Shown here: positions 44,425-55,657 of the stretch, piece by piece
Layout: each line of letters opens with the position of its first letter
Numbering within the stretch: the first letter of the stretch is position 1
Source: Styela clava
Taxonomy: Eukaryota; Chordata; Ascidiacea; Stolidobranchia; Styelidae
Reading direction: 5' to 3'
Length of the DNA: 64,000 bases
Assembly (NCBI RefSeq): GCF_964204865.1
Contig: NC_135260.1
Coordinates: 3,038,001 to 3,102,000 of the forward strand
Made by a program: the position numbers and the translations under genes
The notes under the pieces: model-generated
What the model saw: the letters and a program-made list of their open reading frames with translations, nothing else
Told to the model about the DNA's origin: nothing
Database searches by the model: none

Positions 44425-44735
44425 GCGCGGCGTGGCTCATCGTGCTGTCAGGCTAAGCGTTAGGAATACGCACGTCACCGCACCTCTGATTATGCTGTGT
44501 GGGTTCTCAGGTTCAAATCCTGTCGGAGATAATTATGTGCGAGTGCATTGCTGGACTCCTCGTCACCTTAGGGTTGTAAGGTTTTTCATGTTACTGCTGG
44601 TAGATTAGGGCTTCCTCTACCATCAAGATCATGCATCTGAAACATATAACTGACTAAGTAAACCCATACAGCCATACCCGACTTGGACTGGTAACTGGAC
44701 GAGAAGCTTGAGTTCGCCATATGATTAGGCTGTCA
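44425..44735 (+). repeat. tRNA-derived SINE, near-complete
   Basis: Head 'gcgtggctcatcgtgctg', 'ctaagcgttaggaatacgc' and 'caggttcaaatcctgtcgg'; body to 'gcttgagttcgccatatgat'. It lies 60 bp upstream of the TUG start codon, so it may overlap the 5' flank of that gene. Confidence 0.85.
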
Positions 44736-45035
44736 AACACCAAGATTGAAAATGCTTTTTAAAAATAAAACAATTGAATCTTTCATCAAAAATACTAACA
44801 CATCAGGGGTCTCGAACCACAATAACTTCTAGGGGATTTTTGGATGATGTAGTCAGGTAGGAATAACATATGGAAAAATGGTTATGAAACTACACGGGAC
44901 CTCATTCTGACGATACAGAACTAAGGATTTAAAGTTGACTGACTTGTCTTCATCAGGGATATCTGGATATATAGACAGCACAGTTCTAAATTCTAACTAA
45001 GTTTCTTGCAAATCAAATAGTGAAAATACAGTTCT

Positions 45036-45485
45036 GTGGAAGTGGTGACTCCTCTACGGCCCATGGGCCGGGGCTACGACCCATCGAATTAGGCCTCGGC
45101 CCATCAGGCTATGGGCCGCGGCCCATCAAGTTGTGTGAAGGGACTATTCACTTGGCTAACACAGACAGTCCCCAACTCGTAATAGAACTATAATGTGAAA
45201 CATCTGAACAACATTTTGTCCTAACCCTAACCTGGTACCGGTACACATACTACAGGAGTATCCTTTTCTGTATGTCTGTATGTAGCTTGGTATTTTGCTT
45301 TATTTTTATATAAGTTAAGGCTTACTGGTATCGTAAAAAAAAATTTGGTGGCATCCCGCGATTTTTTTGGTATGAATATTGATAATTTTATAAAATTGGA
45401 AATTTTGGTAAGATAATTGATTTTTTTTCTGATGGGCCACGGCTCATGTTGCCCAATTAGATAGGCCGTAAATGAGTCACCACCC
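45036..45485. mobile_element. hAT-like element with a foldback fragment inside
   Basis: 'aagtggtgactcctctacgg' at left and 'ccgtaaatgagtcaccaccc' at right are inverted. Inside, 45131-45262 is a piece of the long foldback family. No clear target duplication. Confidence 0.6.
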
Positions 45486-46559
45486 CTATAGTGAAATTGA
45501 CTTGAGCTTATAGTTTTTACAGGTAGATTTTAGAACTCCTTTCTAGTCAAAAATTGTTTTCCTTGTCACGAAAAGTACGGGTACCAATAAAGATTGTCAG
45601 ATCTGCAGGTACACTCTCCTACCGCCAAAGCCTTTTGTCAGGCAAAGCTGCACAAACATACAGGTACGGTCTTCAAAATCTGTGAAATGGTCTCACAGCT
45701 GCACCGAGAAATATACTGAGTCATCTGAAAACTGTCGAGTCATCTATTGAATAATACAAATATCGCGCAAGGAGGGAATGGGGTATTTTATTTTCAGCGT
45801 AACTTGGGATAAATCATACGTTTGCTCATTATTGTCGGCGCCGACGTGTACCTCTATATGTTTCAAAACGGAGGGAAATCCCTAGAAAATAACACGACTT
45901 ACACTGTACCGGTACGCAATCACGGCTCACGCACCAGGGAATTCTGATCCACGCCCACGATGCTTTATATGCCATGCATTAGTTTTAAACGGAACGCCGG
46001 TAGATTAATTACGTAGTTCTCGTGTGACGTAATTTTAAATACATAAAGGAAATGCGTCCGCCCTGCATTAGTTTCGGCAGGTTCTGCATACTATTTAAAT
46101 GCATTGACTTGGACCAGCGACTAATTTTGCGGTGACAAGACGGCAATTTTCTCGAAAATAATTATCTGACGTTGGATTGGTACTCCATGCAACAGGGTGA
46201 TTGGCGCGACCATAAGCTTACTTTTGATTCTCGGTTCAACACGCCAAAGGAGCGGCGTGGCGTATCTTACTTGGCGTTATAAAGATGCTCGCCATCTTTT
46301 TTTTTTTTTTTTTTTTTGCCAAATTTAAATCCATTGCCAAATCGGATTTATACAAATGATAGTTTTGGTGTATCCAATTATATATTTCAATATTATTGCA
46401 TGAGGTCCAAATTTTTATTTTTGTGATGTAATTTAGGTGATTTTATACAATGAATAAATATACAATGAAAAGATAAGACAAATATTGAATAATTCAGTCC
46501 AGATACATTTACCATTAAATTCCATATGTCAGTATCTCCATGAAGTATGTCCATTTGTG

Positions 46560-47185
46560 CATGAAGTTGCTCGCCAGCGCATCTGTGATTACACTGCTTA
46601 ATTACCCTCGCCGCTGCAGGGTGGCACGAATCGGTTACGCCAGGGGTCGGCAACCTTTTGTCGCTCGCGGGTCAAATTAAGGTTGCAAGTCATTAGCGGG
46701 CCGCACATCTTTTCAGAAAGTTGAAAATCCGATCGGATGGTACTTTTTATAATAAAAATTAAGCAGTGATACATCTCTCGAATAGAATATAGATTTATTT
46801 CATCATTGCATCTCATAAAATATTTTGAAAAAAATCATTCGAATATTTTCAGCGCCATTGAACCCTTTGCACTTAGCATAAACTTTTCTGCGTTTTGTTG
46901 CCATTTGCCTAATTAAAATTAAATTATATGCTCATTAAACGAGTAATTGTGAATTATATAATTGTTAGGTAATAATATAATTTAGTCTAAAGAATATATT
47001 CGTCAAAACGGATGTTTTGTTACTGTAATTTAGTGAAGCGTCGCGGGCCGGATTATAGTGCTCCGCGGGCCGTAGGTTGCTGACCCCTGGGTTACGGCTT
47101 GCTCCACATCAAGTCCATGATTCTCGAACGAATAAATTAGGCCTATTACTTCCATATCCCACATGGACTGGCAATAGGATTTCCA
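46560..47185 (+). repeat. tRNA-SINE split by a hAT insertion
   Basis: Left part to 'cacgaatcggttacg' (46640) and right part from 'ggttacggcttgctccac' (47090). The break is at the SINE's conserved 'ggttacggcttcctcc' segment. Confidence 0.8.
46641..47089. mobile_element. hAT-type MITE inside a SINE
   Basis: Starts CAGGGGTCGGCAACC and ends GGTTGCTGACCCCTG. The flanks ggttacgc (46633-46640) and ggttacgg (47090-47097) match at 7 of 8 and are SINE sequence. Inverse orientation of 48822-49245. Confidence 0.9.
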
Positions 47186-47747
47186 ACTTGATGTTAAATC
47201 TTTCCGGGACACCTTAATGTCTAGAATTCAAATTTGATGCAACAGAAGCTTGTGAAATACCAAAGACATCAAAAGCAACAGTGTGAGCTGCGCGTGAAAT
47301 AGTGATGATCGTGCAGCGTTATTTTCAGAAACTACACGCCTCTAAATATTTTTTGCATAATCAAGGAAACCTATTAAATGTTAAATATTTGAGGCATAAA
47401 TCACTGAAACAGGAAAAATTTGTTGTTGTCAGTAAATTCGGGACGACCGTAGCCCAGCCAGGGACGCCAGACGTCAATTCCGGGTCCGATTGGCAGCCCA
47501 AACTGGTAACCGGAGGTCTTGTGCCTCCAGCAATCTATATGTAAAACGAATTTAGCCTTATTGTCCAATAATCCCCGACCACCATACATTGCGTGCATGA
47601 CAAATTAAGCGATTTCATATCAGATTGAAAGTAGCGACAGGATGTAAACCACTTAATTATGCACGTGTCATAGGGTTCGATAGATTTTTATATACCATCA
47701 TGCAATTTTCACCATAGATTCAGAGATGTCGGTCAGATACGGTAAGC

Positions 47748-48620
47748 CAGCGTTTCCCAAACATTTTCGGCCACGCAACACTTCCACTTTTTATCTCGCC
47801 TCGCGGAACACCAAAAAAGAGTAGATAAATGCAGCGAAATCTCCATTGGACGTAACATTAGAGGCCAACACTACGTAATGGAGAGTAAACGACATAGAAT
47901 GGTAAAATGAATTTATTGATTTATATACACACCATTTAAATTAGGAAACAATAAAACATTAATAATAAATGCAACATGTAAAATATTCAATCATAATAAA
48001 GTATTCTAACACAATTCTGTTAGTTTTCGCCGCGCATTTGACAACTTTTTCTTTATCAATTTTACTTAATAGAGTTTAGCGAAAATGAGTAATTTTTTCA
48101 GCATTTCAAAGTAAAACCAGGCAAAGATGGAGGAAGAAGAGTTGACCCCTTTGCCCTTTTTCTTTAGGTCTACTCGTTTGCCCATAGAAAAACCAAAACG
48201 ATTGCTGTAAACTTGATAATGAACTTAACAGTCAAAAAGCTAGGCCGACAGTTATCGAAAATGCCACTATCCCTCTCCAGTTAGTACGATTTAAGCCGAT
48301 GGTGACGCGATATTGAACGGTCAGCTGGGCGACAACTTCACGTTCCATGGATCAGGGCTTCCCAAACTTTTGAGCTCGCGTCGCGGCCCTTGCCTCGTTA
48401 ATAATGGTAAGCAGTTCGAAATATGCGTTTTTGATGTTTTGTAAAATTGGTGTTCTCTTTGCGGCCCTTAAAATTCGTTTAGCGGCCCCTATATTGGGAA
48501 GCCCTGCCATAGATCTCCATGGCGACTATTTAAGACGTTTTTTGATTCTTTTTCCACGGAACACTTCGAAGATGCTCGCGGAACACTAGTGTTCCTCGGA
48601 ACACAGTTTGGGAAACGCTG
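47748..48620. mobile_element. hAT-type element with perfect target duplication
   Basis: Starts CAGCGTTTCCCAAAC and ends GTTTGGGAAACGCTG. It is flanked by cggtaagc (47740-47747 and 48621-48628). It carries a decayed frame near 48085 (MSNFFSISK, stop, NQAK) and a second, smaller hAT element inside. Confidence 0.92.
48353..48505. mobile_element. Nested hAT-type MITE
   Basis: Starts CAGGGCTTCCCAAAC and ends TTGGGAAGCCCTG. The flanks ccatggat (48345-48352) and ccatagat (48506-48513) match at 7 of 8. It lies wholly within 47748-48620. Confidence 0.88.
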
Positions 48621-48821
48621 CGGTAAGCGAGAGTGATGGCAGGCTTATAGCCATGTGATAACAACTTAGCTTATTTGTAACTACCGGGTCACAATTTAGA
48701 CGAATATCGAACAACTTCTTCTGGAGAGCAAAACCTCTCGTAAATAGCCACATATTATGCGAGCTTGGTCCCGGACACAGGCAACACTAGTATAATAGAG
48801 ATGCAGAAAAAGCCTCTAAAT

Positions 48822-49245
48822 CAGGGGTCGACAACGTACGGCCCGGATCAGGCCCGTGGAGTCATATAATCCGGCCCGCGACGCTTCACTGAATTATAGT
48901 AACAAAACAGCTGTTTTGACGATTATATTCTTCAGGTAACAGAATTTATTGTGAGACACGTGTAGACTAAATTATATTATAATCCAATAAGTATAAAATG
49001 CATTACGCAGAAAAGTTATTGCTAAGTGCAAAGAGTTTAGTGGTGCTGAAAATATTTAAATGGAATTTTTTGAGATGCAATGATAAAATAAATGAATATT
49101 CTATTCGAGAGATGTATCACTGCTTGATTTTCATTATAAAAAGTATCATCTGTTTGGTTTTGGAACTGTTAAAAAATATGTGCGGCCCGCCATGATTGCA
49201 ACATTTAATTTTGGCTCGCGAGCGACAAAAGGTTGCCTACCCCTG
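48822..49245. mobile_element. hAT-type MITE with perfect 8-bp target duplication
   Basis: Starts CAGGGGTCGACAACG and ends GGTTGCCTACCCCTG. It is flanked by ctctaaat (48814-48821 and 49246-49253). The interior shares 'aacaaaacagctgttttgac' with 36798. Confidence 0.92.
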
Positions 49246-49469
49246 CTCTAAATGCTCAGTCAAGTCTATAGTCGCGGGTCATACACGTTTTAGTTCTGGT
49301 TTCAAGCCAAGTCACTGCACTCCTGAGTCTCGAGTAAGTCTATCTGATGATTCGTCAAGTCATTTGGCTCAGGTGATTTGAGTATTGAGTGGCTCCGAGG
49401 TACTGAAAAATTTGACTAGAATCGAGTTAATGACTCAAGCCACCACCTCTGGCTACATTCAACTTTTGT

Positions 49470-49580
49470 CGCTCCCAAAGTATGTGCACCAAGATGACGC
49501 ACAACCTGAATAGAGTATTGTACGAGGTTAAGGTTATCAGGTTGAGCGCCATCTTGGTGCACATACTACGGGAGTGCCTT
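49470..49580. mobile_element. Foldback element (short form)
   Basis: 'gctcccaaagtatgtgcacc' is paired with 'ggtgcacatactacgggag'. Confidence 0.82.
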
Positions 49581-49799
49581 CCAATCCTGCTACGAAGCAA
49601 CAAAGAATTAGAGCCAAATTGTATTACTTATTAGACTCAATGAACATACTTACACTGGAGACAAACGATAGATAGATGTTTATTTTGAAAACTCCATAAT
49701 CTGATAATACAAACAAATTAGGAATGAAAGTCCTGCACCTTGTTACAGGAAAACTTTTGAGGTGAAATATGGCAATATAGTGCAAATTATTGAACAAAC

Positions 49800-49915
49800 G
49801 GCGCTCCAGAAGTATTCATACCAAGATGACGCACAACCTGAACCCTAATCTAGTACTGTACACATACTATGTTCAGGTTGTGCGCCATCTTGCACATACT
49901 TCGGAAGCACAGAAC
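49800..49915. mobile_element. Foldback element (short form), right arm partly deleted
   Basis: 'ggcgctccagaagtattcat' with 'accaagatgacgcacaacct'; the right side 'tgcgccatcttgcacatact' lacks a few bases of the arm. Confidence 0.8.
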
Positions 49916-49973
49916 AAATAATGGAATGATGAACAGCAAGCAGTGATAGATATAATTAATGAGGAAACAAAAA

Positions 49974-50262
49974 TATTGGTCAGAGACCGAAGCTTATCGA
50001 TCGAAAACAGCGCTCTTACTCCATAGTGACACCTTGTGGCCCAACGTCAATAATTAATAACTCGCTAATTATACGACATAATTCGACCAGTATACGACAT
50101 AATTCGCCCAAAATCAATAGGCTTCTGGTCCGAGATAAGATAAATGCACATGCAAAATCTGGAGCAGATTCAATCTCGCTTTCGTGAGATATCGCGTGCA
50201 TCTAACAGACAAACAGACAAATACCTATCAACATACTTACCGATTAAAATCGATAAGTAATA
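49974..50262 (+). repeat. About 285-bp interspersed family, copy 4
   Basis: From 'attggtcagagaccgaag' to 'gattaaaatcgataagtaa'. It has one internal duplication of the 'tatacgacataattcg' segment. Confidence 0.85.
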
Positions 50263-50337
50263 AATGTAGAATGATGGATTCCATATCAGGATATTATTAA
50301 ACACAGTGGCATACTGTATGTACATGACAAAAGTTGG

Positions 50338-50442
50338 GACCTCCATAAGTGTGTGCACCAAGATGGCGCACAACCTGAACATAGTATGTGTACCAGGTTA
50401 GGGATCAGGTTGTGCGCCATCTTAGTGCACATACTTCGGGAG
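50338..50442. mobile_element. Foldback element (short form)
   Basis: 'gacctccataagtgtgtgca' with 'ccaagatggcgcacaacctg'; right 'caggttgtgcgccatcttag' and 'tgcacatacttcgggagc'. Confidence 0.82.
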
Positions 50443-50524
50443 CAACAAAAGTTGAATGTAGCCAGAGCCTGACTGAATGGGGTCCACAGGAATAAGAATT
50501 CACAGAAGCACGACTTTACAATAT

Positions 50525-50815
50525 AGAATAAGATTTAAATATTTATCCTGAGGGAGAGGAGAGCCGATAACACAGATTAATCATATGTTACTACTTACCA
50601 GTCCATGTCGGGGGTATGGGGTTAGTTAGCCAGTAATTTGTTTTCAGATGCATGGACTCGATGAGGGAGCTGACGATGAGTCGTAACTGACCAGCGTTTA
50701 CGTGAACAACCATATGACGGCGAGAGTTACAGCGATAATTAAAGCCCGAAGTGATTCGAACCCACGGTGCGGTGGCGTGCGAATTCTTAATGATTAGCAC
50801 ACTGCGATCTGACAA
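50525..50815 (-). repeat. tRNA-derived SINE, diverged
   Basis: Minus-strand order of head ('gtgggttcgaatcacttcgg'), middle ('tccatgcatctgaaaacaaa') and 3' end ('gataaatatt' after 'ctctcctctccctcagg'). Confidence 0.7.
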
Positions 50816-51295
50816 TGACATAATGGTCAGATCATTGAGCCATATTGTACCATAGGTTTTCTCGCTCAGTTTCAGATTTCATGGGTTTTGAAAGCGATTA
50901 AACCTTCTGAAGGTTGTGGTGAGTTGAATTCACCCACTTCTTCAGCCATGGGTCTACTTGTCTGCAAGGGGAGTCTATTGCAAGCAAAGAGGAGCCAAAC
51001 ATATCGTGGTAAATTAGCAAAAGCACTGGCCATACATAGCACCGGGAGTAAATCAAGAAAAAAGCTCTTTCACACCATATACACCACCACCTCCACTCGC
51101 AGCCCAGGACAATGCTCGATACCCAGTCAGGCTTAGTGTAGTGTAACTCATTATATATGAAGTTAATGCTTGATAAGTGAAACATAGTTCATTTCATTCC
51201 AACCGTATCTCAGGGCTCTGACAAGTTGAAGTACGAAACATAGTGAATACATTATACAATGGTTCCATTTCGTCTACAAGTCCCCAGGTATTTGA

Positions 51296-52174
51296 TCATG
51301 TCGGATAATCAGAAGCATGCGCAGTGTATTCCGGTGGATCAATATCCATTTGGGCCTCTTGCTGTTTTGTCATTTGGGGAGCCAGTGCGTGAGGCGGAGC
51401 ATCTACTAATACTGCTTGAGGTGGCACTTGGCTAGCAGGCTGATATGTTGCCCCTGAAACTGACATCATAGGCTGGGGTGCCGTAGCAGGCACCATCATA
51501 TATTGGCCATTTGCCAGTTGCACCATTTGTTGAGGGGCATATTGTACAGACGATGCTGTGTATATTACAACACCTTTATGTGTTTTTTTACAACAAACCC
51601 CGGCACAACAATACGACGAATGCACGATGCAAATGATCATGCCAACAAAACCTATCACAGCCATTAAAGAATGCAACGCCAATGCACCATAAGTGTGGCT
51701 TAATGGGTACAAATCACCAGCGCTATATCCAGACATTACACAGAGAATCCCCATAAAATTTGCTGCTATGATACTAACAGTCATATTGGCCCTGTACATG
51801 CATAAAGTAGGTATAGTCTTTGATTTGATGCCGAGAATTCCACTTGCAATAATGACAGCGCCACACCAAAGCCCAGGAGCTGTGTTCGTTAAACCGTAAT
51901 ACACAGTATGATAAAACGTTTCGTCATAGTATGGCTCATAATAAGGCCATTCTTTTGTCAAACTTGCGAGAACTAAAGTAACAATGCAAGAAATGCTCGA
52001 TAAACTACCCAAGACGACTTCAGTAACTCCAAATTTGAATAGCTTGTTTTTGTATTTTTCCCTTGGTTTAGGCATTGCTGCTGTTTGGGATGGTTGTACA
52101 CTGGAATGTGGGTTTGATGTTACGTCCATTTCGCCTTCTAGCCGTGTCCATTGTGAGTTGGTATCTTGCATCAT
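51296..52174 (-). CDS. CD20/MS4A-like tetraspan membrane protein A, single exon
   Basis: An uninterrupted frame of 292 residues from the ATG at 52174. A cytosolic N-terminus ends with PREKYKNKL (residues 37-45). Four hydrophobic segments follow near 50-72, 102-117, 131-153 and 165-186, with GLWCG before the second and a Cys-rich YCCAGVCC after the fourth (188-195). The layout, with a W...GG/CG turn and a KxxxxCMYRANM-type link between segments 2 and 3, resembles CD20-like (MS4A) proteins, which act as membrane adaptors and channel or receptor partners. The tail has QMVQLANGQ (216-224), is rich in Pro and Gln, and has PPEYTAHAS near the end; PPxY motifs bind WW domains such as those of NEDD4-type ligases. 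The in-frame stretch above 52174 has only TTG and was not used. Most similar to the gene at 63230. Confidence 0.72.
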   Translation of the reverse strand: MMQDTNSQWTRLEGEMDVTSNPHSSVQPSQTAAMPKPREKYKNKLFKFGVTEVVLGSLSSISCIVTLVLASLTKEWPYYEPYYDETFYHTVYYGLTNTAPGLWCGAVIIASGILGIKSKTIPTLCMYRANMTVSIIAANFMGILCVMSGYSAGDLYPLSHTYGALALHSLMAVIGFVGMIICIVHSSYCCAGVCCKKTHKGVVIYTASSVQYAPQQMVQLANGQYMMVPATAPQPMMSVSGATYQPASQVPPQAVLVDAPPHALAPQMTKQQEAQMDIDPPEYTAHASDYPT

Positions 52175-52554
52175 GGTTAATAATAAATGCAATAATATGA
52201 TTTTCCAAAGTTTGCGGAATTTGTCAAGTTTTTCCCACAGGCTCAAAAGTTACAGAAAATTGTGAATTCTGTCCAAAATAGTTTTTTTTAACCAGCTTCA
52301 AATTTTCATCGAAGCTGTGAAATCCAATGAAGATTTTTCCAAAATTTGCATAATTTGTAAAATTCTTCCACGCAGTTACAAGTTACAGATAATGTTGTCG
52401 ATAAATTCTGCTATCCAACCAGAAATTCTCCATGAAAGTAACAATTGCTTAGTCTAAAGATTTGTGATTTATGTAAAGAAATCTGTAAACTGTAACATAG
52501 AAAAGAATAATGATGCTGTAATGAGAAACATGCTAAGGAATATACAGTACTTTC

Positions 52555-52745
52555 ATAAAGTCCTTTTACAATTTCAATTTTGTTATGACGTCAGTTCTCA
52601 ATATATCTTAGCCAGTTATTTTAATCAGTAATTGTTCAAGTATTTTCACTTCATTTAATACATTTGTGAGGGCAAAAACAATGTATGATATTGATTAATT
52701 CGCTTTGCAATTTTAAAAAAATCAAAGACTTATGGACACCATATA
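52555..52745 (-). mobile_element. Tc1/mariner-like MITE
   Basis: Left 'cataaagtccttttacaatt' and 'ttttgttatgacgtcagtt'; right 'aaagacttatggacacca'. Upstream of CD20-like gene A. Confidence 0.75.
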
Positions 52746-54324
52746 ATTATATTTTAAGAATATTTGCCAGAAATATCAAATTCATTCGAATTACAACAGC
52801 AATGCTAAAATATACGGATACGCGGATGTTGCAATCAAACTGGTATGGTAAGAAAATTGATAAAAATAAACATAGTGCAGTTCACAGGATGGCAAGTGTA
52901 GGCAAAAAGTTGAAAAAAAATCATTTGGGAGCGGATGGGCAGTGGCGTATCTATGTACAATTGCGGCATTGCGCCTATGGCAAAGTTTAAAAACGTGCCG
53001 CTCTTGATAGTTGGTTAACAATTTATAATGACTGTTATCAAAATTAGATACTTGTGCCTCACCAACCATTTAAGTAAAAATATGAGTTTCAGTTATTTTC
53101 AAACTGAAATTATTTTACATAAACAATTTATGTTTGAAACTTTTCGGCTTTTTATGCCCCTTTTCAAACGGTGCCCATGCCACGAGCCATGGCTGCCACA
53201 CCCTGGATAGGCCACTGCCACTGGGTTCTCTATTTCAATACATCTTACATGATCAAATGTGGCTTATTCATAGGTATTTGTAGGAATGAAAATATAAAAA
53301 AAAATTGTAGGTATCTTTTTCTTTGAAATTTGCAAAGAGGTAAATGAGAGAATAAAGTTTGAGAACCCATGATTCAGTTTAAACAACATAGATTTATTCA
53401 ATACGTGAACATTTGATATAAAAAAAATTAAAATATTGATAAAACACCATATTTGTGAAATACTGCGGTAACTGTAATAATGAATACGAATACAACATAC
53501 ACGCCAATAATGTACCATCCGCAATATAAAGTAGGTATATAAAGATAATAAATACTGAATATAACGATATATGACCATTTCTGATTGAAATCCCAATAAA
53601 GAAAAAAAGCTCATCGCATGGCAAGAATGGGGATGTGTACTATTCGCAACAGAGGGTAAGATTTATATAAAGAAAACTAGGAACTATGCAAAAGTAGGAA
53701 AAAAGAATTGATACTCATAGGTTGATGCTACGTGGAAGGAAATACTGTTTTCATATAGATATGTAGTATTTGAAATTAATATCAATTACCGGTATATTAT
53801 TATCGCACCATAAAAACAATAACATATGGCAGGTATGGTGATATAATCGGCGGCAAAATTTTAAGACATAATATAACCTATATATATATGCAATACGCGT
53901 AACTTCAACATGACTATGATATAGCATAGCAGTGTGAACGAACATAAATTATGAAATATTTTTGAACATCAACCGTGCCATCCAATTTACATTCACATAA
54001 ATTCTCATGGCCCAACCACTTATAAAACCACTTATTAACTCAATTCCAACTCGAAATTGCAACAAAAAAATCTGTCAATAAAACTATTGACTTTACTATA
54101 AATTGAAATCAAAATTCGTTTAGTAGGAAAAATTCTAAGATATTGCAAATGGCAAGAAATATACGGCAAGTATGGTGATTGATAATGTACTATCTGGAAC
54201 AAAAGTATGATTAATGAAAACGCAATAATAAGTCATGGATGCAAACTTGCACTATGATTAAAAATAAGAAAAAAGAGAAGTAGATGAAATAAGAAACGTA
54301 ATTAAATCAATATTTATGTTTTTA

Positions 54325-54440
54325 TGAGGCAAAAGATTGCCGGACTCCTCGCCGTCGTGGGGTGGTTCACTAACCGCTGGTCGATTACAGCTTCCTCCAC
54401 CGCCAAATCCATGCATCTGAAACAAATAACTGGCTTATCT
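54325..54440 (+). repeat. tRNA-SINE middle fragment
   Basis: 'gattgccggactcctcgccg' to 'ctgaaacaaataactggct'; both ends are missing. Confidence 0.8.
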
Positions 54441-54616
54441 TAATATATTAGAAGGGGTGGCGAGATTAAAAGTTTGGGAGGCCGTAGGGTAAACCATATT
54501 GTTTGCTTTATACAGATATGGATGCATTACTAAATATATATATCTATACATATATGCTATATGTATATCTCCCCACTTCAGAATATTTTCAGCTGAAAAC
54601 TTTGAACGTTTCAAAA

Positions 54617-55657
54617 TTATTTCTCAGTATATTCTGGTGGATTTGAGCTCATCTGGTCTTCTTGATCTTTGGTTATTAATGGTTGTGTAGGCATTGTGGG
54701 ATAAGGAGCTGTAGCTTGCTGAGATGTTTGTCCAGTGGGAAATGCTGCAGAGCTTTGGGAAGACATGGGAGCTGGTGCGGAGGGTATTCCAGTTTGAGCA
54801 GCCATGGGAGTGTGTTGATACTGCCCTTGGGTAAGAGCTCCAGCCTGGGAGGGCATGGAAGGTTGTGCATACTGCATTGTTGGGGCTCCTCCCACTTGGG
54901 TGGGAATGGGGGTCTGCGGATACTGCATTGAGGGGGCTCCTCCAGTCTGGACAGGCACAGTTGTAGGTGCATAACACATAGCTCCTGATGTTTGGCAACC
55001 TTGTGGCATCATTACATACTGACCATTTGCGAGTTGCACCATTTGACCTTGTTGTGCTGTGTAAGTTGCATTAATTTGCCGGGGCTTTTTTCGACAACAA
55101 ATTCCAGCACAGCAAAACGCTGCATGGGTAATACAGATTATCATGCCTATAAATCCAAGGATGGCAAGGATAATATGGAAAGGCATAACTATGTAATTAT
55201 ATGACCGAGGATAAACCGTGAAGATACTCACAATTGACAAAACGATTAGAAACACCATAAAAATTGCTGCAAAAATACTGAAAGTCATATTAGCCCGGTA
55301 CATACACGGTGATGTATGGTGCTGCGTCTTAATTCCTAGGATGCCAGATACTAGAAGGACAGCGCCGCACCATATTCCGTGTGCCACCGTATTGGTGCCG
55401 TATGTGATTCTATATTCACCGATTCGATCATTCCAAAAGTCACGGCGAATATAGGAGGAATTTATCGCTCCCAGAATAAGGGTCACAACACAAAAAATGG
55501 CGCAGAGTACCGCTAAAATGATCTCCACGCTTCCAAGATAAAACAGAACATTTTTGTATTTTTTCCGTGGTTTGAGTTGACCCGTCGCTGCCCCTTGTGG
55601 TTGAGTTTGTGCCAACATAACTGGAGCTTGTTGTTGTGGTTGAACAGCAGTTGGCAT
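54617..55657 (-). CDS. CD20/MS4A-like tetraspan membrane protein B, with tandem-repeat tail
   Basis: 346 residues from the ATG at 55657 in one exon. PRKKYKNVLFYLG (30-42) matches the pre-membrane motif of the neighbours. Hydrophobic segments lie near 41-65, 95-110, 122-147 and 157-180, followed by FCCAGICCRKK. QMVQLANGQYVM at 205-216 is shared with the other two copies. The tail then holds four 17-residue units (234-300), beginning VPVQTGGAP, IPTQVGGAP, MPSQAGALT and MAAQTGIPS, absent from the paralogues. It ends NPPEYTEK, with the PPxY motif. The frame stays open upstream for another 58 codons without ATG, so an upstream coding exon joined by splicing remains possible. Most diverged of the three. 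Confidence 0.72.
   Translation of the reverse strand: MPTAVQPQQQAPVMLAQTQPQGAATGQLKPRKKYKNVLFYLGSVEIILAVLCAIFCVVTLILGAINSSYIRRDFWNDRIGEYRITYGTNTVAHGIWCGAVLLVSGILGIKTQHHTSPCMYRANMTFSIFAAIFMVFLIVLSIVSIFTVYPRSYNYIVMPFHIILAILGFIGMIICITHAAFCCAGICCRKKPRQINATYTAQQGQMVQLANGQYVMMPQGCQTSGAMCYAPTTVPVQTGGAPSMQYPQTPIPTQVGGAPTMQYAQPSMPSQAGALTQGQYQHTPMAAQTGIPSAPAPMSSQSSAAFPTGQTSQQATAPYPTMPTQPLITKDQEDQMSSNPPEYTEK
54758..54958 (-). repeat. In-frame 51-bp tandem repeat, four units
   Basis: Encodes four 17-residue Pro/Gln-rich units in the cytosolic tail of the CD20-like protein B. The third and fourth units are the most diverged. Confidence 0.75.

Larger units (their letters stand above)
44364..51295. other. 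Gene-free, transposon-dense stretch
   Basis: No exon recognised over 6.9 kb. It begins with the TUG promoter side. It contains SINEs (44425-44735, 46560-47185, 50525-50810), hAT elements (45036-45485, 46641-47089, 47748-48620, 48822-49245), three foldback elements, a 285-bp family copy and a T tract (about 46298-46318). Confidence 0.6.
52175..54616. other. Intergenic stretch between CD20-like genes A and B
   Basis: Contains a Tc1-like MITE (52555-52745), a SINE middle fragment (54325-54440) and AT-rich sequence with 'tatata' runs near 53880 and 54535. No coding exon recognised. Confidence 0.6.

Noticed and set aside
43246-44463. Plus-strand open frames across the TUG gene
   Set aside because: They are antisense shadows of the large TUG exon with no recognisable domains.
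52175-52246. N-terminal extension of CD20-like gene A
   Set aside because: It begins with TTG, not ATG; eukaryotic initiation at the ATG pair 52174/52171 is more likely.
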